Origin: Bombyx mori
Taxonomy: Eukaryota; Arthropoda; Insecta; Lepidoptera; Bombycidae
Direction: 5' to 3'
Length of the DNA stretch: 64,000 nucleotides
Assembly (NCBI RefSeq): GCF_030269925.1
Contig: NC_085107.1
Location: 14,632,001 to 14,696,000, forward strand
Shown: positions 53,900 to 64,000 of the stretch, piece after piece
Layout: every line of letters begins with the position of its first letter
Position numbering within the stretch: the stretch's first letter is position 1
Position numbers and translations under genes: made by a program
The notes under the pieces: model-generated
What the model was told of the DNA's origin: nothing
The model's database searches: none
What the model saw: the letters and a program-made list of their open reading frames with translations, nothing else

Positions 53900-56195
53900 A
53901 AAAAAGTAAAGTAATTTTTAGGTATTTCAAAAGCACGTGTAATTATTTCAGGATAAGCCCTCACTTTTAATATGAAATTGTGTTCATTCGATGTTTCTTG
54001 TTGGGTAAAAAACGACAGTCAAATAACACATTATAGCTTATTTATTTTTATTGTTGAACAATGTATTTTATAATTACATTAGTATCATAATATTATTTGG
54101 ATATAAAAATAGTTAAAGCAGTTAGGTTCTCGACACGATAATAATTTATAATTCAATCACAACTTTTACGTCAATTAGGAACAAGTGACGCAATCTACAT
54201 GGAATTAGATGACTTAAATCGAGACATTTACTGGAGTTATGTATACTTCGTGACAGAATTAATTGTAAACTAACCAATTACAAGTGAACTTTCGATTGTA
54301 TTTTACAAAGTTTGACCTAGAAGACAAAAGCCAAGTTAGCTTACCCTACTACATGTATTCGAAAGGACCATTAACGTTAATCGATTCACGACTTTGTTTC
54401 GTTTAGGTTAAAGTTGATTATCCAATATTAAAAAATATCAATCGTATCGGAATTTGTTAACTTTTTTGTTGACATTTTAGTGATGTTTTTTGTTTCTAAA
54501 AAAAAAGCTTTATTAAATCTGGTCTCCTTCGGCTCTAAGTTAGCAAAGTACGTGCTATATTTGCTGTTGGGATTGTACGTCATAAAATTAAATTCTCAAT
54601 TACTAAATCCCATACAAGATTACAACATTACAGTATTATTAGCCTTTCCTGCAGTATTTTTTGTACTTAAATGAAAAATTTTTGAACAAAGAACAGACAA
54701 ATTGCTTTAGTAAAAAAAAAAAAATGAAACGTGATTTAAACGGAACGGCATCGACACAGTACAGAATGTATAGATTGACGAATTTTCGAAGGTCCCCTGC
54801 GTGTGGGGCCGTCGATACTGCGTGAGGGTCTACTAAAACTAGTTGAGTAACACCTATTCGAAGGCAACACACGGGCCTTAGCAAATGTATTCAGCGTCGG
54901 CGTTAGAAACCTATTTCGACTGCCCTACCTACCAATACGCAGGGCGGGCAGCTATAGTCCGCGTACATGTAAAACAGCTAAGAGCGCTACGGAGTATGCT
55001 CAACAATATTTTTATTACATATAATATTATTTTCACATTTATTACAAAGTAACATTGAAACATCTGTCTATCTATCTATTTCAAACACTAAGATATTCGA
55101 ACGAATCTCAATTAATAACATAAATAATAATAATTTATATTAGGTAATTGAATATACAAAATGTATGTGAATCAAAGCTAAACACATTAAGACCCTGTAA
55201 TAATGCTTCGATATACTTTGGAAATCTAATAAAAAAGTTTTTTAAGTAATTTATCGGCTAATTCAAGATTACAAGAAAATGGTTGGCAGTCACATTGGCG
55301 GAGAGGATTATTTAAATTTTATTTGCATCTTTAAGTATTATAATTATGACTATTACTTACATTATCAATATTCACCTCTTTATGATCATCATCAGACTAA
55401 AGTCGAAATTAGTAGAATTTTTCAAACAGAAAGGTAGTGATCTACTCGTCGTTAATTAATGCTGGTACTTAGCCCTTTGTAACACAGAATATACAGAACC
55501 AGAGAGTACAAGTCAGAGCCTAATGATACACAGACTGAGTAGCATTAAACCCAATTGTGATTAAGAGTTAGGGTTTCAGAAAATAATAATAAACTGGTTC
55601 GAACATTGAAAAGGTCGATAAGCCTTTTTGGTTTACGACGAAAAATGAGTTTACGTGGAAAAAGAGTTTATTGAGAGTTCTTAGAATCAAAATCAGCTGG
55701 CACTACTAAAGTAGCAAGTATTGTTCCGTACTCACTTATATCAAGTACGTACTAATCATCACTCTAACCATTAATATTTCACCACTATGCACACTATTAT
55801 TCCGCTTGTCGTATCGCTTGACTCGCTTCGTATTCTTCAGTTCAACTTCGGTGGTAGCGCGCCCACACTTAAATACGCTACTGCTCTAAAATATTATACT
55901 TGTCTAAACAGGAATTAGTCAAGTAATATTTTCTTTTAATTTTAAACTTATTTTTCTATTGGGTCAGACTAGTCATTAGCCATTTTTATGATGATACAAC
56001 AGATATTGTCAAACATATTAACGTCACCGAAGAGGATATTACACTAATTTTGTAAGGATGCAAGAGTACCCCGCTTCTAAACTAATATAGTGAAAATTCT
56101 GTTACATTATAAATAATGACAGTATTCTTATTAGAATGTGCTGCCAATAGCGCAACTACCATACATTACATTATAAATTAAAATACGTGAAATTG
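53900..56195. other. Stretch without a recognised gene
   Basis: About 2.3 kb, mostly A/T-rich. 54730-54990 is G+C-richer and unidentified; its 81-codon minus-strand frame shows no motif. Confidence 0.35.
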
Positions 56196-56199
56196 GCGT

Positions 56200-56908
56200 T
56201 TTGTACGTGAGGAACATAAAGTATTTTTTTTTGTAAAATATGTTTAATTAATCAAAGTATGCACCGTTGCACTTTTGTCATCTAATAGGTAGTTTGTTGA
56301 CCCTATTTCTAAATAAAACCATAGGGAGAGACTCGATAAACTCTTTTAAGGCTGTTTGGACTGCCGCATTGTAGTTGAATTGTTTCCTTGTAAGAAGTTG
56401 TCCAAATTCCCGAAAAATGGTAATCTGTTGGAACAAGGTCCGGGGGCTACGTTGAATGCCGCAGACATTCCAATTGTAGCTCATCTAACTTAGTGTTTGT
56501 TTGTTGTGCAGTGCGTGGTCTTGCGTTGTCGTGAAGCAGCAGTGGCCTAGAGTGATTGACCAATCTTGGTTGTTTAGCAGCTAGTTCTTCCTTCGTGGTT
56601 TGCAGTTGCTGACCATGGATAGGTGCCGTAATCGTTTGGCCAGATTTTAGAAAGCTGTAGTGTAGCTGTAGTACACTGGCACTAGTCCACCCAACACTCA
56701 CATGTAACTCAGAGTCAAGTTTCGTTTAGGGCAGGATTTGGCTGGGTCTCCAGGGTTCAGCCATTGCGACGAGCACTTTCGATTATCGTACAGTGTCAAC
56801 TTTTCATCACAAGTAATGATTCGATTTAAAATCCCTTCATTATTGTGTCGGTTGAGCAAAGTACACAGCATTCGGCGCGCGTTTGCAAGTTCAATTCACT
56901 CAATTCAT
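56200..56908 (-). pseudogene. Old mariner transposase fragment (central and C-terminal)
   Basis: The minus strand reads, across frame breaks: CDEK with the first catalytic Asp and a YDNRKCSSQWLNPGD block (about 56840-56750), then SFLKSGQTI, LAAKQPRLVNHSRPLL, the second Asp in LHDNARPRTAQQ (about 56500-56530), and after another frameshift AVQTALKEFIES and NRVNKLPIR near the C-terminus. The N-terminal third is missing: the match stops at 56908, where a family A retroposon begins. It is a different mariner lineage from the one at 51 kb. Confidence 0.75.
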
Positions 56909-56912
56909 GAGG

Positions 56913-57153
56913 TTTTTTTTTATTGCTTAAATGTGTGGACGAGCTCACAGCCATCTGGTTTTAAGTGGTAACTGAAGCCCATAAACATCTACAACGTAAA
57001 TGCGCCATCCACCTTGAGATATAAGTTCTAAGGTTTCAGTATAGTTACAACTGCTGCCCCGTCCTTCAAACCGAAACGCATGACTGCTTCACGGCTGAAA
57101 TACCACGATGGTGGTACCTACCCGTGCGGACTCACAAGAAGTCCTACCATCAG
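56913..57153 (-). mobile_element. Family A retroposon
   Basis: T-run tail at 56913-56921, body moderately diverged, with 5' end at aagtcctaccatcag. It sits between the mariner fragment and a LINE tail. Confidence 0.85.
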
Positions 57154-57154
57154 A

Positions 57155-57290
57155 TGGAAACATTCGTCTAGAAGAGATCGCTTTTAGCGGTAAGACTGCC
57201 CATAGCACGAATTATAACTACCTAGTGATTTATTTTCCATTTACATTATGTTTGGATGTACAATAAAGGATGCTCTCTCTTTCTCTTACA
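57155..57290 (+). repeat. LINE 3' end, family F
   Basis: gagatcgcttttagcggtaa, actgcccatagcac and tgtacaataaaggatgctct, then CTCT repeats, match 37560-37700. Confidence 0.6.
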
Positions 57291-57349
57291 CACTTAGTTA
57301 TAATCTGTAGTTTAAATAATTTAAATTATTAAATTTCACAAGTGGAGCA

Positions 57350-57560
57350 TATTTCGCTCCGTCTCATTCCAAGCTTGGTACTGGGGGCTACTTCTCTGTT
57401 ATATCTGCTCGTCCAAGATACATGCCTCGCATAGGCGCACTCGTGTTACCGGCCGCGTTCTGGCCAGCGAGGGCGGAAGGGGGGCGACACGAGCCTCCTC
57501 ACCCCAACCTCCTCCGCGACCCCACCGCCCTTCGGCCACCCTGCGTCATCTAGCCGCTAG
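57350..57560. other. G+C-rich patch
   Basis: A ~200-bp G+C- and CpG-rich patch (accggccgcgttctggccag, ccccaccgcccttcgg) with no coding motif and no match to the repeat families here. Confidence 0.35.
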
Positions 57561-58364
57561 GGTTAATTCAAACTATTCAAGGCTATTTGAATATTTTAAA
57601 TTCCATTTTGAAAGTTTACTTTTTTATATTTCTTGATTAAGGAAACGAAGATGAAGTTGAACTATTTGGAATTATTATAGCCAGTTCCGATTTGGTCAAA
57701 TTTAATTACGTAGTCGAAATTTTGTGATCTATTTGTATACTATAACTATTGTGATAGTAATATAATGCATACTTTTTGTAAACAATTGTAGACTCGTTTT
57801 TACAAAAGATTCCTATTCAGATTCAACCGTACTCGATGTTATAATTATGTATTTATAAACTTACTGATGCCTTATAATAAATACCCCTTCAGAAGTTTAT
57901 TTAATATTTTATTATTATTTTCTATTCATCAAGTAAGAACCAGAGGCCTTTGCATAGCATTTACGAAATACTTTTCTTCGAAACTTTTTAGATTGTAAAG
58001 GCAACTGAAAATTGAACTGTAAAAGTGTTCTAATTTATACATGTATATTTCTATTAATGACATGAATTTAACTTGAACTCTTAATTTTGTTAATATCCTA
58101 TTCTACTATTCCTATTTACTGGCAGTTTGACACTTTTGTTTTTTTTTTCGCCTTATATTACAGAAATAGACAACAAGTTGCTAAGACGCACAGTTTTTCA
58201 TACACTTCTTCTTTACCAAACTATAAAGTCATGTTCTGATCGATCGGAATTCACGTATTTGTAAGAAGAAGGAATATATCTGTAAGACACAAAATACGAG
58301 CCTATATTAATACTTAAGTTTGGGATAGTTGGAAACGCTGGTCTATTATTCAATCCCATTCGTT
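57561..58364. other. AT-rich stretch
   Basis: No supported feature. Confidence 0.35.
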
Positions 58365-58366
58365 CC

Positions 58367-58584
58367 TTTTTTTTGTTGTTGCTTTGATTGGTGGATGAGC
58401 TCACAGCTCACCTGGTTTTAAGTGGTTACCGGATCCAATAGACATCTACAACAAGTTCTAAGGTCTCAATATAGTTACAACGGCTACCCACCCTTCAAAC
58501 CGAAACGCATTACTGCTTCACAGCAGAAATAGGCAGGGCGGTGGTATCTACCCGTGCGGATTCACAAGAGGTCCGACCATCAGT
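58367..58584 (-). mobile_element. Family A retroposon
   Basis: T-rich tail, body with a ~25-bp internal deletion after gacatctacaac, and 5' end at gaggtccgaccatcagt. Confidence 0.82.
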
Positions 58585-58698
58585 AAAATTATTATGAAAA
58601 TTATTTTCACAGTAAATATTCACGATCATTATTCTGTTTATCACAATTTCTTACTAAGTTCTCGATATAGTGAAATTTAAATATATCTTTATTGAAAT

Positions 58699-58925
58699 TT
58701 AAAATTGAAATCGAGTGAGAGCCCTGCGTGTCCGGTTCGCAACCCTGATTCTGTAGAACAGAGAACGGCGTGCGTGCCCGTTGTAAACAGCTACCTCGTA
58801 CGCATGTAGGGATGGACGCCCCCCTCGAGAAAGGGGTGCTCCTTCCTTGTACCGCCTTGTGCAGATTCCCTCGACGATGGAAATTCGCTTGGCCACATTT
58901 TATACAATTTCCACTATGAAGTCGT
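58699..58925 (-). other. Unidentified G+C-rich open block
   Basis: A 65-codon minus-strand frame including EGAPLSRGGRPSLHAYEVAV and YNGHARRSLFYRIRVANRT, G+C-rich against A/T-rich flanks. Possibly an unknown repeat or coding fragment; no family recognised. Confidence 0.3.
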
Positions 58926-59037
58926 GTCCGCAGCTAGCAAGATAACATACGAACTTAATTCAAATCGCCGTCAAAAACAAACAAGCCTGCCTAAAAACCG
59001 ACATCATGTGATGACGTATCTAAGACATTGTCGTCAT

Positions 59038-59068
59038 ATGTTTCTAAAATTTCAAGTTGCTGTAACAA
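59038..59068. repeat. 31-bp direct repeat flanking MITE, left
   Basis: Starts atgtttctaaaatttcaag and matches 59305-59335 at 29 of 31 bases. Confidence 0.85.
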
Positions 59069-59298
59069 CGCTTGAAAGGCAAACGTGACTAAGCGACAAT
59101 GCGTGAACTTTACAGTAGACTAATAATTTAAAGTTGAAATACCTGACAAAAATTATATTTTAACGAATCTAGCTGTAGGATTGAAATGATTTTAATAGAC
59201 CTAGAAATATATTTTTTTTGCACATCGAATATGGTTATTGCCTATAATCTATGTATAAAGCAGTAATTGTCGCTTAGTCACGTTTGCCATTCAAGCGT
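59068..59298. mobile_element. MITE family G, copy 2
   Basis: Same 29-bp terminal inverted repeats and core as 22899-23127, differing mainly in homopolymer length and a few point changes. Flanked by 31-bp imperfect direct repeats. Confidence 0.8.
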
Positions 59299-59304
59299 CG
59301 AATT

Positions 59305-59335
59305 ATGTTTCTAAAATTTCAAGTCGTTGTAACAA
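59305..59335. repeat. 31-bp direct repeat flanking MITE, right
   Basis: Second copy of the 59038-59068 sequence, separated from the MITE end by six bases (cgaatt). Confidence 0.85.
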
Positions 59336-59339
59336 ACAA

Positions 59340-59648
59340 CAATTCCTGAACATGAGAATGTAATATAATGTAGTGGAACGACATGTTACGAATTAGAAAG
59401 GACGTTGACTTTCTGTTTCATTCATTCGTTGAAACTACGCTAGCTCCGAAAGTAGTTCGAAGCTATAGTTCTGTATAGTATTTGAGTAGTTCTCGTGTAC
59501 ACTATTTTGTTTGTTTGTGGACAGTTCTTGTGCCGTCGTTATGGTTTTAGGCTTTTTTTAATAAAACAGACAAAATGTATGAAGGCAGTACATTTTTTTT
59601 TTACGTGAACGTTATTTGGAACGTCGTGTATTAAAGTTGAAAAATTTT
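59340..59648. other. Spacer
   Basis: No supported feature. Confidence 0.3.
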
Positions 59649-59649
59649 A

Positions 59650-59888
59650 CTGGTGGTAGGACCTCTTGTGAGTCCGCGCGGGTAGGTACCACCACCCTGC
59701 CAATTTCTGCCGTGAAGCAGTAATGCGTTTCGGTTTGAAGGGCGTGGTAGCCGTTGTAACTATACTGAGACCTTAGAACTGATTTCTCAAGGTGGGTGGC
59801 GCATTTACGTCGTAGATTATGGGCTCCAGTAACCACTTAACAACAGGTGGGCTGTGAGCTCGTCCACCTATCTAAGCAATAAAAAAAA
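59650..59888 (+). mobile_element. Family A retroposon
   Basis: Starts ACTGGTGGTAGGACC and ends tctaagcaataaaaaaaa. Well preserved. Confidence 0.88.
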
Positions 59889-59889
59889 T

Positions 59890-60784
59890 ATTAATTCAAG
59901 ACAGTAAGTAATAATGTTTTATTTCAGTGAGCGGTATATATACCCACGCGTTGCTTACGTATTTACTGGATGAGAGAATTAATTCTAAAAAAATTAGAAA
60001 TCCTGGTTAAATATCCATGAACCTTGAGGACATTAAAGAATTGTTTAGTTTTGCAGTTCGTTTACAATATGATGAGCCGAACAATCAAGAAGTTTAAAAT
60101 AAATCAATACAAACCTGAACAGAAATTTCATTTCGGGGTCATGGAACATTTCTTCAATGTAAAAACGTACCTAAGTAACTTTATAAAGAACTACCACAAT
60201 AAGTTTAACATCATACATATTTATTATTTGTTGCGTAGATGCTTAAATTTTTGCACAGTAAATCTGGTTCGAAGTGTTTACCTGAACCCATGTATGTATG
60301 TACATTGCCATGTTATTACCACCGCCCAAGTCTCGGTTGTATAATATAACAACAGCAGGTGACAAATCATTACTATGAAATCCGCAAAATTGATAAATTT
60401 CTGCACTCAGTGGTTATCGTCATTATTCTACTTACCTCTGCTGGCTTTCCACTCATGAGGACAATCTTGATTCAGTATTACAATCAAAATGAGAATTACA
60501 TCCGTTTTCAAAGATGTCTCCTCGAATTGTCTTCGACCTCGACTCATTCGAGTTGAAATCGATTGGGCTCATTAATGGGCCTTCTCATTTTGACGTTAGG
60601 TACTTGAGGGAGAATAGTTAAAACAGAAGTAAAGTAATGTACTTGGAATGATCCAATAAGATTTTAGGTGTGACTAAGTTGTAAGCACGCAAAGTAACAC
60701 ATAGTTTATTCAGTTGTAACTAATGTAAATCAAAGCTAAATTTATTGACGTATATCTGAAAAACATTGTTAACAGATTACAGCT
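59890..60784. other. Stretch without a recognised gene
   Basis: The open frame at 60024-60344 (106 codons) is Asn/Tyr/Phe-rich, follows A/T-rich composition, and shows no motif. Not called as a gene. Confidence 0.35.
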
Positions 60785-60785
60785 T

Positions 60786-61035
60786 ACTGGTGGTAGGACC
60801 TCTTGTGAGTCCGCACGGGTAGGTACCACCGCCCCGCTTATTTCTGCCGTCAAGCAGTAATGCGTTTCGGTTTGAAGGATGGGGTAGCCGTTGTAACTAT
60901 ACTGAGACCTTAGAACTTATGTCTCAAGGTGAGTGGCACATTTACGTTGTAGATGTCTATGGGCTCCAGTAACCACTTAACACCAGGTGGGCTGTGAGCT
61001 CGTCCACCTATCTATGCAATAAAAAATAAAAAAAA
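60786..61035 (+). mobile_element. Family A retroposon
   Basis: Starts ACTGGTGGTAGGACC and ends tctatgcaataaaaaataaa and an A-run. Well preserved. Confidence 0.88.
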
Positions 61036-61596
61036 GATTTTGTGAATGTTCCGTTCTTATGTGCGTGCGTAAAATAGATACGATTTTTTATTACTAAATC
61101 TGCTCCTACTTACCTCTAGAATAATGTAAATGAAACGAAATTGTCATTAAATCATTAATTTAAACTTTACTTTACCTCGATCGAGAAAAAATTACGTATG
61201 GCATTTTTTTACAATGAATTACGATTTAGATTAAAATTTGATTCAGTAGAATCGAGGAAATTTTGAGGCAACGTCTAGAACACGAATGTGACATATTATT
61301 ATCTCAAGACAGGAGGCGACATTGACGCTACAAACAATATGTGAACCGCTAATCGCTTAAAATCTGAGGGAACGAATGCTTATTTGTTCATCTACTGTTC
61401 TATAAGCATGTTCTATTTATCATATTCTATTCTATTCATATTCTATTGAAATATTGACCACAAGTAGCTTAAATATTTTTAAGGATTTCATATTTTACAT
61501 AGACCAGCAGACTTAAAGTCTAAAATGCTATTTGAGCAGTATGAGTGTATAATTGAATCGCTAGCCTACCTTCCTTCAAACAATTTTATTGTAAAT
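61036..61596. other. AT-rich spacer
   Basis: No supported feature. Confidence 0.3.
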
Positions 61597-61597
61597 A

Positions 61598-61814
61598 CTA
61601 GCGACCCGCCCTCGCTTCGCTTCGGAAACATTAAAACACACATGAAACCAAAAAAATAAAGTATTTTTTTTTTTTTAAAAAGTAGCCTATTTTCATCAGG
61701 GACAATGTCGGCTTCTAATGGAAAAATAATTTTTCAAATCGGTCCAGTAGTTTCGGAGCCTATTCGAAACAAACAAACAAACAAATCTTTCCTCTTTATA
61801 ATATTAGTATAGAT
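61598..61814 (+). repeat. Interspersed repeat, family B
   Basis: ACTAGCGACCCGCCCTCGC to ATAATATTAGTATAGAT, collinear with 6478-6676, with a longer internal T-run. Confidence 0.75.
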
Positions 61815-62330
61815 TAAAAAAAAAACATCATAATTTAGATTATTGTTCAGTTAAAATTTTGGTCTTTATTAAAATCGAAATCAAACATTAAATTGAAGCT
61901 TATCGTTTTGTTAATAAAAAATAGAGAGCAACGGAATATCGTTGTCTAACCCCATAAGTGATATAGGCGATTTTGCAGACTTACAGAACTGTCTATGTGT
62001 TCTATTTCTAGGGTAAAAATGCTTATTACTTACTTGTATTTATGGTCGACATTTTGAGACTCAAAAACCATCCCAAAAACGTGAAGCGTAACCAGATTTC
62101 TATAAAAATATCAAAGGATTTTGTTACATTCCAGGTTGTTGACCTTGCTGTTGAAATTAAAAGAAAAAATCAAAGCAACACTGCGGACCGTTGCGCAAAC
62201 GTAAACAAACGGTCCCCGAAAACTTTCATATAACAGCCGTAACAAAATGGAACACGCACGAAAATTTCGAAATAAACGTAACGAAATTGAAAGTGTAAAT
62301 TCTCACGCTGTAACAATAGAGAAATTCAGT
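61815..62330. other. AT-rich stretch
   Basis: No supported feature. Confidence 0.3.
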
Positions 62331-62334
62331 TAGC

Positions 62335-62620
62335 CACCACTATCAGAGGTCAGGGGGGACGGAATACTTGTCATGAGCAGAATTCTGGGCTTTTAATTAA
62401 GGCCGGAGTAATTTAAAGGGCTAGGGTAGTTCCATGCGTGGCCGTGTATTAGGGCAAAATCTTCTGCATACTCATTTCGAAATGTTTAAACAGTGAGGTG
62501 CTGTGGGGTTGGGGGGTGGCCAGTGGGGAGGTGGTTAGTTCTCTGCTACAGATAAATTAATAACGGTGCCTACTGCTACCGTGAGATACGTATAGCACGC
62601 ACGTAAGTACCAAGTGAATG
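62335..62620. other. G-rich unidentified patch
   Basis: A purine- and G-rich region (gaggtcaggggggacggaat; gtggggttggggggtggcca) without coding frames or repeat matches in this window. Possible regulatory DNA; unproven. Confidence 0.3.
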
Positions 62621-63530
62621 GGGTGATCTGATTTTCTTTTGTCTACATTAAATGTGTTTTAATAATTTAAATCAATATACTTACTTAGAAAAATACAATT
62701 AAAAGCTTTGTCCGTAATTTTAAACTAGCAATATTAGTTTCTAAATTCGGTTGTAAGGTTGGGATTTAATTCCTTATAATAATATAAACATTTGGGTGTT
62801 CGTGTTCAATGGTTTTGCTGTTTATGTGATTAAGTGGTTTTGTATAATTGTTATTGGGATTTCTGAGGATTTTTTTGGAATAATACAGTACCATTCAGGT
62901 ACATAGGAAGCTACTATTTTATAATTTAGTATTTTTAATTTAAGTTACAGCGAAACGGGTCCAGGGTTTCCTAGGTTAACAGAAAAAAAACTAGTTTTCT
63001 TCAAGATGGGCGTTGTTACTTTGAAAATGAGACAGTAAAAGTTATTTGACTTATTCATGAATGAAAAGACAATTTAGATATATTTTATCAAACGTTACTA
63101 TGTAGTTTTAGTTAAATCAGTCGGAAATTTCATAAAATATGCTAAGTTATTGTTAAAGTAAAATAATAATTAAATAAAAAAAGAGAGTGAGAAACCCTCT
63201 CTTTGTGAGAAACTTAAAAAATGTGACTACATTTTTGAACTTTTTTTTTATTAAAAAAACCTTTGCCCATAGCTTTTAGCGTTCCGGATCACTGATGCTT
63301 AGAATATATTTTTAAATCTTCAATGATAATAAAGTCTCACTATTGATAATTTAAAACTACTTAAAGTCGAAACACAGATGGGTTTCGGCTTGCTATTACT
63401 ATCCTAAAATACTAATTAGTACAATGTAAATAAATAAAAACACACATTAAAAAAATGTTAATCAAACACCCTGTACATATAAGATGTGAGATGTAAAATT
63501 TGAACGCGCACCTATTATGAAATTTGTGCA
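62621..63530. other. AT-rich stretch
   Basis: No supported feature. Confidence 0.3.
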
Positions 63531-63534
63531 CACA

Positions 63535-64000
63535 CTAGGCCACACGCACACAAACATAGGCCTGCCTACCCTCGGACTTAGGTGGCTATCGGGGGCGAGG
63601 AGGCAACGAATACTTGCGACGCACGGCGCGGCTTAAATTTTCGTATTAATATGTATCTCTTATACCTATGCATGGATTTACCCGTAATTATGAGGCCGAT
63701 GGACAGGGATTTTTAATAGGGACGTGTTACAATATGATCGTTTAGAACCGTATTTTGCAGCTCTTTCCATTAAGCAAGCGGCAATGTAATTCATTTTAGT
63801 GTTACGTGCTATATAATACACCTAGGTTCATTTCAGGCTCGGATGTTAAAATGTTTGAGTGTTATTTGTTGTATGTCCGAGTCAGTGACCCACGTGGTTT
63901 CTTTACAATGAAACATGTAATTTTTTGGTTCAAAATTTCCATGTATTTCGTTTGTTTTGTTTGAATAACTAGTATAAAGAAATGGCTATTTTTCATTCCT
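63535..64000. other. Mixed region at window end
   Basis: A G+C-richer patch at 63540-63640 (ctatcgggggcgaggaggca, cgacgcacggcgcggc) followed by A/T-rich DNA. No gene or repeat recognised. Confidence 0.3.

Noticed and set aside
60024..60344. 106-codon plus-strand frame
   Set aside because: Composition follows local A/T bias, no motif, no splice or start context. Not distinguishable from chance.
1..64000. Possible W-chromosome origin because of many transposons
   Set aside because: Repeats are separated by long stretches of unique-looking DNA and nesting is modest. Nothing in the sequence discriminates W from an autosome.

Overview
The window looks like lepidopteran nuclear DNA, most likely silkworm (Bombyx mori or a close relative). 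It is AT-rich, has no operons or long host reading frames, and is filled with short retroposons. These include copies that look like the Bombyx Bm1 SINE, and a roughly 240-bp poly(A)-tailed family present in many copies on both strands. Naming the organism is inference from repeat recognition, not from a database search. I recognise no complete host gene. The window reads as intergenic DNA or a very large intron, with a few exon-like open stretches of unknown identity.

Layout. 1-3.8 kb: one end of a piggyBac-like element (PLE), one short retroposon, and an unrecognised frameshifted coding relic on the minus strand (2.4-3.4 kb). 4-16 kb: AT-rich DNA with a full-length, broken DD37D mariner (7055-8354), a ~400-bp repeat (10.73 kb) and LINE tails. 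16-28 kb: a mariner 5' fragment, SINEs, a complete 1.0-kb non-autonomous PLE (21125-22132), several MITEs, a LINE reverse-transcriptase end and the second, inverted copy of the ~400-bp repeat. 31-35 kb: a 3963-bp Ty1/copia element with identical 141-bp LTRs, whose central coding block is inverted. 35-50 kb: SINEs, LINE tails, MITEs and a G+C-rich island (46.4 kb). 51-57 kb: a nearly intact DD34D mariner with one nonsense codon (50997-52287) and an older mariner fragment. 57-64 kb: a MITE flanked by 31-bp direct repeats, more short retroposons, and G+C-rich patches near the right end.

The genes here are selfish elements, not a pathway. The strongest unusual item is the copia element. Its gag-protease block is followed by an inverted block running from the integrase C-terminus into reverse transcriptase, and then by the rest of reverse transcriptase and RNase H in the original direction. 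A 62-bp inverted duplication marks the two breakpoints. Because the LTRs are identical and a 5-bp target duplication is intact, the rearrangement probably happened before or during integration. Second is the PLE: it keeps only the first codons and the Cys-rich tail of a transposase, and its end is nearly identical to a second copy at the window start, which implies recent movement. I found no evidence for a new multi-gene biological system.
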